Shown one piece after another: positions 1-9,100 of a stretch of DNA of 13,345 nucleotides. The position numbers and the translations under genes were made by a program. Below the pieces are notes generated by a model. The model made no database searches and was not told where the DNA came from. It saw nothing but the letters and a program-made list of their open reading frames with translations. Source of the DNA: an uncultured Lachnospiraceae bacterium (GTDB lineage Bacteria; Bacillota; Clostridia; Lachnospirales; Lachnospiraceae); NCBI GenBank assembly GCA_910586715.1, contig CAJUJG010000067.1:224-13568 (forward strand). Reading direction: 5' to 3'. Positions within the stretch are counted from its first letter, which is position 1. Every line of letters starts with the position of its first letter.

Positions 1-2
1 CT

Positions 3-17
3 TTTTACCGTTTACTA
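3..17 (-). repeat. 15-nt repeat, left copy (inverted relative to 13289-13303)
   Basis: Read on the minus strand this is TAGTAAACGGTAAAA. The identical 15-mer occurs on the plus strand at 13289-13303, so the two copies are inverted and enclose nearly the whole window. Here the motif starts exactly where similarity between the Rpn relic and the intact Rpn gene ends, and its first three bases are the stop codon that closes the relic frame. It could be the terminus of a multi-copy element or a shared junction sequence. A chance match cannot be excluded in AT-rich DNA. Confidence 0.5.
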
Positions 18-68
18 ATAATCTACATTATCACATAGTTTTTTAAATTTCGAACACGGAATGCGCGC
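15..68 (-). pseudogene. Relic of an Rpn/PD-(D/E)XK transposase gene, internally deleted
   Basis: Two blocks match the intact Rpn gene of this window, in the same order and orientation. Positions 55-68 are identical over 14 nt to 12675-12688, which encode AHSV at residues 61-64 of the intact protein. Positions 15-52 match 12282-12319 at 31 of 38 bases and encode KFKKLCDNVDY followed by a stop, against KFKKLCDRVDYYK at residues 184-196. The blocks are 2 nt apart here and 355 nt apart in the intact gene, so about 119 codons are missing. The two blocks are also out of frame with each other. Everything before AHSV and after VDY is absent, so the fragment cannot encode a functional protein. It lies downstream of the giant gene's terminator. 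Because it diverges from the intact copy, it probably derives from another family member rather than from a very recent duplication. Confidence 0.8.
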
Positions 69-81
69 TGCAAGACACACA

Positions 82-115
82 ACAAAATGGGGATGGTTTA
101 AAACCATCCCCATTT
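82..115 (-). terminator. Rho-independent terminator of the giant gene
   Basis: Positions 85-115 form a near-perfect palindrome. On the minus strand AAATGGGGATGG pairs with CCATCCCCATTT, and the inner T/A bases extend the stem to about 14 bp with a three-base loop. The tail in the minus direction is TTTTGTTGTGTGT, which is U-rich but interrupted. It begins about 20 nt after the giant gene's stop codon, which is the expected position. On the plus strand no U-tract follows, so it is probably unidirectional. Confidence 0.85.
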
Positions 116-134
116 CATTGAACGCTTTGCTCCC

Positions 135-3100
135 TTACTTCGTTGTCTCTTTCTTATCTTTTTCTATAAAGATATAGAAATCAGCATCTGAAGGTTTATC
201 AAGGGTAAATTCTACAGTTACGTCTGTATCGGCGGTGAATGCAGGGTCTATCCGATATGTATTTTTTCCTTCGATAGGCTGCTTTACTCCGTCTTTGTCC
301 TTATATGTTACTGTTTTTGTAACAGTTGCATTTTTAACATTTTTCTTGTCTACAATCGTCACTGTATAAGTTTCATCTTTCTTTGCCGTGAACTTTTCAG
401 ATTTATCAAGCCCCGATGTCTCTGTAAAGCTTACTTCCTTAAAATCTTCGACTTCATTCTCTGTCACCTCAAGCAGAAGCTCTGTGTCTTTTGCAAAGTC
501 TTTCAGATCTACCCTGATCAGAATTGTATCGCCAGCCTTCATATACTCTGATGCAAGTGACTTTTCTGCTTTCTCATCTCGGATATCCTTGAATTTCTCA
601 AGTTTATCAGCATAAGGCACTTTCTCCTCTTTATCCTTGCCATTAGTGAGCATAAAGTCGTACTTCGCATTCTTAGATGCTTTGAATGTGTACCACACTG
701 CATTTACATCTACTGCTGACTTTTTAATAGATTCTGACTTTGTGATTTCCTTTTCAGGTTTCACTGTTGTAACCTTTAATGACACTTTTTCTGACTTATT
801 CTCAGATGTACTTGGTACAGCAAGTTTAATCAGATTCTTCTCCCCATAGGTAGCAGCATCTTTTTTCAGCACCTTATCTCTCAGTTCTGTAGTTGTTACA
901 TTGTCATTACCTGTTGTAAGGCTGTATCTTGCAGACACTGTCGGTACGAACTGTACAAATACACATTCGCCCTTTGCAATATCCTTCGATACCTCTGCCT
1001 TATCTGCTTCAAGTACAATCGGTTCAACCTTTACTACCTTAACAGATACAGATGTATCTTTCTCAGTCTCACTAGTAGTTACTGTAAGCTCTACCCATTT
1101 GTCAGTCTTATTGATCTGCTGTACAATATAACGACCTTTTTCTGTTTCGTCATTATGTTTCTCAGTAGTAATACCATTACCTGAAACGCTCACATTCAGC
1201 TTCTCTCCTGTCACCTGGAAAGCATACATACCTACATTATCTACCTTGTATCCAAAAGTCACACCCTTTGCGGTTTCTTCCTTCTTGATCGTAGCAGATA
1301 CATCCTTATCCAATACAAGAGGATTAATTGGAGTCTTTACGACTGTGTACTTGAACGATACATCATCTACATACGCTGTCAGTTTGATAAATACTTTATC
1401 GCCCTTATCTAATGTAATTTTTTCATCACCCAAATATCTGTTGGTCTTATCATCATATACACCATAAACTGATCCAACATTCTTGGTATTGCCATCATTG
1501 TCCTTTGCAGCCTCCATTGAATTGAAGTTATATCTAGCGTGTTCAGGAGCTGTAAACTCATAATATGCATACTTGTCTTTGGCAATAGTTACATCTACTC
1601 CCTTGTCTGCTTCGAGTGCTGTCGGCTTAATCTTCTCCATCTTAAGCGTAGCTGACTGTTCTTTTAACTCATCGTCACCTGTTGCTGTTGATACAACCAC
1701 AAAGTATACGATATCACCCTTGTTAAGAATATTTCCTTCGGTAAAGTAAGCATGATTATTCTTATACACACCGATTCGACTTGTATAAGTAAAACCATCA
1801 CCCTGCCGTTCTTCACTATCAAAGTCTACGTGATTATCCTTTTCAGGTATCAGTTCGAAATTGTATCTACCATACTCAGGAACGACATAGGAATAGAATG
1901 CATTGCTTCCCTTAATTACCTTTACCTTAGTTTCTCCTGTAAATGGAGTTGCTTCTTTAGGTGTCGTAGGCTGAATCTTGATTGTTCCGCTTGTTGCTGC
2001 CTTAGCAGTAAGTGTTATTGTGATTGTCTCACCTTTACGCAATTCAAACTTCTGCGCACCCGGAATATCAGTTACTGCCTTAGTACCACTTGCCTCGTCA
2101 TTATTGTATTGATACTCAATCTCCGGTGTCGCCACATCTTTATCTAATGTAGTAATGATTGCATATTCTGTGCCATCTGCTCTATCCTCTGCGGTAAAAA
2201 TGTACTTAATCGTCTTAACTGCACCGTCTTTTACTTCATCTTCCTTCGCTTCGAATTTCACAGCATCTGCACCACTCTTGAGCTCTGTTACAGATTCCTT
2301 CGCTACATTCAATGTACCCTTCGCCTTGTCGGTGGTTGCTTTAACAGTGATATCCACTACATTGCCAGCATTCAGTTTTGTTCCGCTCAATGAAATTGCC
2401 TTACCGTTAACCTCAGCACTAACTATTGCATCAACATCCTTGTCTGCCTTCCATGTAAAGATGTACGTATCTGTCTCCTCAACCTTATATCTGTAATAAG
2501 CTTCGCCGTTTACTTTAGCAATCTCTGCTATTGAGTTATCGCCCAGTTTAAGATCTGTCACTGGTCTGGCTACAGCAGAAACTGTTATCTTTGTTGTTTC
2601 CTTCTCGTCATAACCATCAAGTGATGCCACTGTCATCTTGATTACAGCAATTTCATTTGCTTTCATCTTTCTTGACTTTGCACTTCCAAATGTATTTTTG
2701 TCTACAACAAACAACTTGCTGCCAAGGAAGCCACTCGGATTATGTGAAGGCACATTATCTTTTTTCTCTTCTGCTGTAAGTTTAAAGTCATACACACCAT
2801 CAGCTGGCGCCGTAAATGTAAACCAGAATTCATTATTAACATCATTGTTGCTTACTGTTACATCAACTGATTTTCCATCCTCAAGATTTGTTACCTTGAG
2901 CTCTGATATCTTAATCTTCTTCTCATTCTCTGTATCTGTATTTGTTGCCTCGATTAAGATTGTGTCGCCTGCCTTTAACGGGTTGATTACCTTGTCATCA
3001 TTATTTACTGTCGTGATATCGCTTACCTTAGAATCTGCATCTACTGTAATGCTATTGCCAACAGTAAGTTCTCTGCCCTTAATGTCAAAGAATTTCAATG

Positions 3101-6100
3101 CTGCTCCGCCATTGCTGATTAAATACTTAGCATTTGCATTTGCCGGTATGACAAACTTGTAAGAAGCCACTGTAGCTACATTTGTATCCTTATCTGCCTT
3201 TGCTACTGTTGCTTCTGTATTCAGTTTTAATTCGTCAATATTCGGTGTCGTTACTGATACCTCTGCCTTGAGTGTGATGTAGCTGAACTTCTGCTTTCCA
3301 TCATCGTCAAGCACCGGATTTCCATCCTTATCTTCCTCAAATTTCTTAAATGCCTTATCCTTGTCAGATGCATCCAGCGTTTCATTCGGCGCGAAGCTGA
3401 ACATTACTGTTTCGCCCGCCTTCATATATACAGAAGCTGTCGCCTCGGGACGCTTTTCTTCTTCCTTGCCATCTGCATTTAATTGAGCAATACCAGATAC
3501 CACTTTCTTGTCACCATCACTCAATGTCTGACCCGATTTGCCATCTGCTGCAATCAATTTAACAATAACATTCTTATCAAACGCTACCTTAAAATCATAT
3601 CTTGCAGTCAGAGGAGCTGTAAACTTCACAAACGTCTGACGGCTGTCCTTGCTAAGTTCTACAGGTACTGTATTCTTCTTGCCAGAAGCATCAATCTCAA
3701 GTGTTGTCTTATCGTCTGTCTTTCTGTAGTCTACCCAAAGCTTTGACGCTTTATCTACATAGATAAATACCGTTTCACCTGCTTTAAGTCCAACTGCCCA
3801 TGCTTTATAAGTCTTTGTATCTTTTCCATCTGTCACATCTACAGTTGCGCTCGTATCCACTCCTGTCGTCATTGCTTTATTGTCCTTGCGGATAGCTTTA
3901 ATATTGCATGTAACAGTATCATCTGTTGCAAATGCATAGTAATTGTCCTCTGGTGCTGTAAATGCAATCCACTCATCAGCCTTCACTGCAATCGCATTCT
4001 CTAATGTGTTATTCTGTTCTGTCATTCTCGAGAATGAAGTAGAATTCGCTGTTAATGTAATAGCGCCGCCTTTTGTAGTTTCTACCTTTAAGTATACTTT
4101 CTGACCTGCCTCAAGGAATGGATTCATATTATTAATCACAGTTCCATTCTTAGCATCATAAACACCAACTACTGTACCGCTATCACTATTAAAGGTATAC
4201 TGCCCAAATGTCGGTGCTGTAAATGATACCCATGCTCTGTCATATGCCTGCATTGAAAGAGTAAGCGGATTATTAACAGAAAGTACATCAAGTCTGCCTT
4301 CATAGAACGGATCCCACTGTGCAAGGAAGGTTCCAAAGAAAGCATCGTCTCCTGCCGGTTCATAGTTTCCGCCAAATCCATCACCGTTACCGATCGCCTT
4401 GACTCTTACTGTAAATCTTGAGATTACCTTCTTCGTAATCTTAGATGTCACTGTAATCGTCGTTTCGCCAGCCTTTAACGGTCTGAATGTGGCCGTATAT
4501 TTGCCTGTATTTGCCTTAATTGTTGCGACTTTCGTATTGCTGCTCTTCCATGTCAGTGTATCTGTTACGCGGTGTTTTGCATCGTCGTTAACATCAAAAA
4601 CACCATTTACGCTGCCTCCAGCCCTTAATGTATACACGTTACCTGCCTGGAAATATGGATTTACATACAGTGAAACCTCACCCTTCACAATGCTGCCATT
4701 ATTAGTCTTTGGTGTGCCACCTACTGCATAAGTCAAATCCATTCCGGTATTACCATCACCCGGTACTGCTGCTACATTCGCATATCTTGCTGCTGGAATG
4801 TTTGTAGTCTTAACTTTTTTGCTGACTGTCTTAGGTCTCTGATTCTCATATACAGGCGTCACTGAGACTGTGTATGATGAAAGTCTGAGAATTTTCTCAC
4901 TGCTGAATGTGTACGCAAAAGTTTTTGTCTTTTCAAAATATACAAGATCTCTTGCAAAATTCTCATATCCTCTACCAGCCAAGTCTGCTGCACCAGTATT
5001 CACTCGCCAGTTCTGATAATTCTGCAGATAGGAAGGTGCATCTTTCTTAACAACATCATACTCATCGCCGCCGATGTAACGCTTCTCGATGATATTCTTC
5101 CTTGCATCCATCAGTGCGATCTCATATCCGTCTGGTGTACCTGTATACTTAAAGTTAATTGTAATATTCTTATCGTCTACATAAGCTGTCTTTAAGTTCT
5201 TAACAGGCTGAATTGCTGCTGATGTAAGTGTAACTGGCTTCGTAACAGCAATCTCTGTTCCGTCTGGTGTCCTGTCTGTAAAGTTCAATGTAAACGCCTT
5301 TTTGTTTGGCGCTACTGCCGTAATATACCAATAATGACGGTCTGGATGCTCATTCCATCCCTGATCTAAATAAATGTCATGAGGAAGTCCATTGACAAGT
5401 GCATACCTCTCATATCCATCTTCAATCTTGTAACCTGCTGCTTCTGCTGCCTTGATGGTCTCTTCTGTTATAATGATACCGGTTGAATTATAGTTTGCCA
5501 CTTTCTTCTTGCCATTCTTATACTGCAAAAAGTCTGCTAACGGCTTTGTCTGACCTACTGTCAGTTTCGCCTTCTTTCCTGCTACTGATGTTATTTCCGA
5601 CTTAATCGTCAGTCTGACTGCCGTCGTCAAACCATTATCTGAAAGTACCTGAACATATACCATCTGACTACCATCAGCGCCTACTCCTTTAAGGGAGAGC
5701 TTACCCTTATTACTGATTGTCGCATATTTTGACTTCGTTCCTGTGAATACCCACTTGCCTTTCTCTAATGCGATACCACTCTCTTCATCAAAAACGCCAT
5801 AAGTCAGCTTAGGATTCAAATAGATGGACTTCTTTGCTATAGGAAGCTCAAGCCGACGCATATCAGGAAGTTCTGCTGCGTCATTTCCGCCTTCCATATC
5901 CCAGAATAAACCATTTACAGAAAGCTGTGCTGTTTTTGCCGTAAGGTCTATCTGATAATCATTGCCGTTTACATTATAGATTTCCGTTCCATCTGCATTA
6001 TATCCTGTTACAAGGTATTTTACTGCACTCTTTGCCACAGGTGTATTATCTTCATTTACCTTGAAATAAGGGTTCAGTTCCTGTAGCTGTGACTTTGTAG

Positions 6101-9100
6101 CAACAAAACTCTTTACTGCACCATTATACGTAAAATCAACTTTACTGCCGTCATCAAGTGTTCTCTCTGAGCTTACATTTCTTACATATACTACATAGGT
6201 CTTGCCTGGTGTAAGCTGCTCATTGATTGCCTCTGTACCTCTTCCATCCCGATCACCAATCTCTCTGATCATAAGCTTCGCTGTATCATCATAATCATTA
6301 GAACCATATGAGTATATTGGTGTAAGTGCAAATCCTGCATCTTTGTATCGTCCATTCTGGACACTGCTGATCATGGATTCAAAATCTGCTGCCTTAAACT
6401 TCTTTGCCGCGGACTTATCCTTCTCTACCACATAAAATTCTCTGCGGTATCCATTTCCAGGATCTTTATACCAGACATCCGCAGTTACATCCTTTGTCAC
6501 AACCTTTTTAATAGAAGGAACTGCCACATTGGTAACTGTAATCTTTGTCTTAGCTGTCTTTACACCTTTACCTGTTATCGCTTTTGTCCGTCCATCGCTT
6601 GGATCAACATATACTGGATATGCTTCAATCTGTGTTGTGGCCTTCTTAGCGGTATGAAGCGCTGTCACAACGCCTGTATCCGGGTCAATGCTGATAAATT
6701 CATTCTTCGTCTGATTCTCTGTACCCGCAATCCTGTACTGGATCTTGATCACATCACTAAGTTGTGCTTTTGTTATCTTTACATTGAGCTGCTGCGTCTC
6801 ACCTACTGCCATCTTTTTCTGTACAGTATTGAATGAAATCGACTTCGGTGCCACTGCCCTCTGGAGGTTTGCCTCAAGCTCAACGTTAACAAGTTTGAAT
6901 GTATCTGTATATCCGTCTTCCCATGTGATGTCAAATGCTCTTTCTTTGTTATCTTCTGTCACTGGGAACAGAACCTCGATATAATGTCTGTTAACATTTT
7001 TATCTTCAGTCCAGTCTGCTACCAGCTCACCGCCTGCTTCTCTAATTGCCTTTTCATATATGAAGCTGGTAAAATTAAATCCTGCACCCTTTACATCACC
7101 CTCAAACTCATTTGGTGCGTAAATTCTGTATGCAATAAGGTTTCCTGTAAAATCAGTCCCATTTATATTAATATTGTCATATACATAAGGAACTGCTTCC
7201 AACGGTCTGATTGAATAGTTTTTGCCATCATACTCATACCGGAGTTCAACATTAACATCTACCTTATCATTCCACTGCTTATTAGCCTGATAGTTTGCTT
7301 TTGATACATGTCCCTGACCTCTGTTAAGGACATTTCTTGAAGCCGAAAGGAACGTCACTTCGTAGCTATCTGCCAACGGCGCTATCAGTTTTATGTTACT
7401 ATTTGCAAAATTAACTGTATACTTTCTGTTAAATCTAAGATACTGTTCATTTGCATTAACAATCGCACTCTTGTCGTCAATCTGGAAGGTAAATCCGGGA
7501 TAAGCATTAAACGCGGGATAACCACCGTCTTTGCCAATATTGTACTGTTCCTCGTCTAACGCATTGTATTCACGCCATTCATATACAGGAACAGCTACAT
7601 CATTACCATTCTGATCTTTCTCAGTTCTAACAGTATGCGTGTCTGCATAAATATACGCATATTTCTCCAAAGCGCCCTTTTCAAGTTCTTTATATTCAAA
7701 ATATGCTTTATCCTGCTCGAGAACATCCCCCCCAACAGTAAGCTGTTTCAGGAGAAGAGATTCTACAACATCACCAGCCTTGATATCAGACTCTGCTTTT
7801 AATTCTGGTGTAATGGTGAGCTTACGTCTCTTAATAGAAAACTTGTATTCATCATTACCGTCCGTTCCGTTATAAACATGCCACTCTTCATAGCTCTCGC
7901 CTGTATTCTCATTGCCTTCTATAGTAAGCGGTTTATACTTCTCATTACCTTTAAATCTGAGTACAAGTGTATAATCACCACCCCATACAACGTTTTCAGT
8001 TGTATATCTCTTATTGTTCTTCTGCCAATATACATTTACCTTCTCAGGATCATATTCCGAGGAAGTATTCAACATATCCGTAACAGGTTTTGTTTTCTCT
8101 TTATCAGAATAAAGAGTAACCAAACCTTCTATATCAGCCTGTGTAAGAGCTGTACCATCATAAAACTTTGTCAGCTTGTTGATCACATCCTTATTAATGC
8201 TCGGATAAAGCACCGCATTACCAAGGAATGTAATTTCTGTCGGCTGATCATGATATTTGGTAACACCACCTACGGAGTTAACCTTATCAATACTTGTATA
8301 ATTAGAACCTTCATATCTTGCAGTCACACCATAGGTAAATGTAGTCTTATCATCTGCCTTATGATTAAATACATCATGTTTGGTATCTACATAGCTATCC
8401 TTAATATCTGCCCCTGCCGCATCCTTTTCCAAGTTCATAACACGGAAATAAATTCCTGGCAGATCATAACCTCCGACTGTATTTTGATTATTCGGATCAG
8501 GCTGTACAGGATCCCAGTCTTTATTCTCTCGAAGCACGATTTCTAAGCCTGACTTATCTGTCGTCGCATCAAATTCTTTCCTGTCATTATATGGCAGTTT
8601 ATATACTTTGTAAAGCGACTTATCAAGCCCTGCATTGCCCGCTGTTCCGCCCAGCCAGTTCGCAATATTCTGACCATCCTGTGCGACCTGTGTGTTTGGA
8701 ACAATCACAATCTGCTGTGCTTCTACTTTGAAATATACTTTCTTTTCTTCAGGACGATATGTACTAGTCTCATCTTCAAAATTAATCGTTAATTCATATA
8801 ACTGATTGGCATCAACTGTATCAACGAAAACACCTTCATCATCTGTCGATCCCATTCCATTTCTCAATGGCGTTACATATCTGTCTGTAAATACAATGCT
8901 GTCTTTTTCATCCTGCGTTTTTTCAAGATAATCCTCATAATCCTTTAATGATGCTTTTCCCCATCTGTATGTCAGTTTACCTGATACTGATGCATTTGTG
9001 CCTTTTTCACTGACTGTTGCTTTCTTATAGGAAGCGCGGTCTGCAAACAAAGCATTCTCATCATAAATTTTGACAGCAGGATTCTCAAGAGAACCATCTC

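Noticed and set aside
1752..2147. 131-codon plus-strand open frame rich in Cys
   Set aside because: It is antisense to the PPC-like module region and its composition is explained by the opposite-strand codons. No start signal was seen.
7878..8546. 222-codon plus-strand open frame
   Set aside because: It lies wholly antisense to the giant gene and is Ile/Cys/Arg-rich in a shadow-frame manner, with no ribosome binding site or neighbours on that strand.
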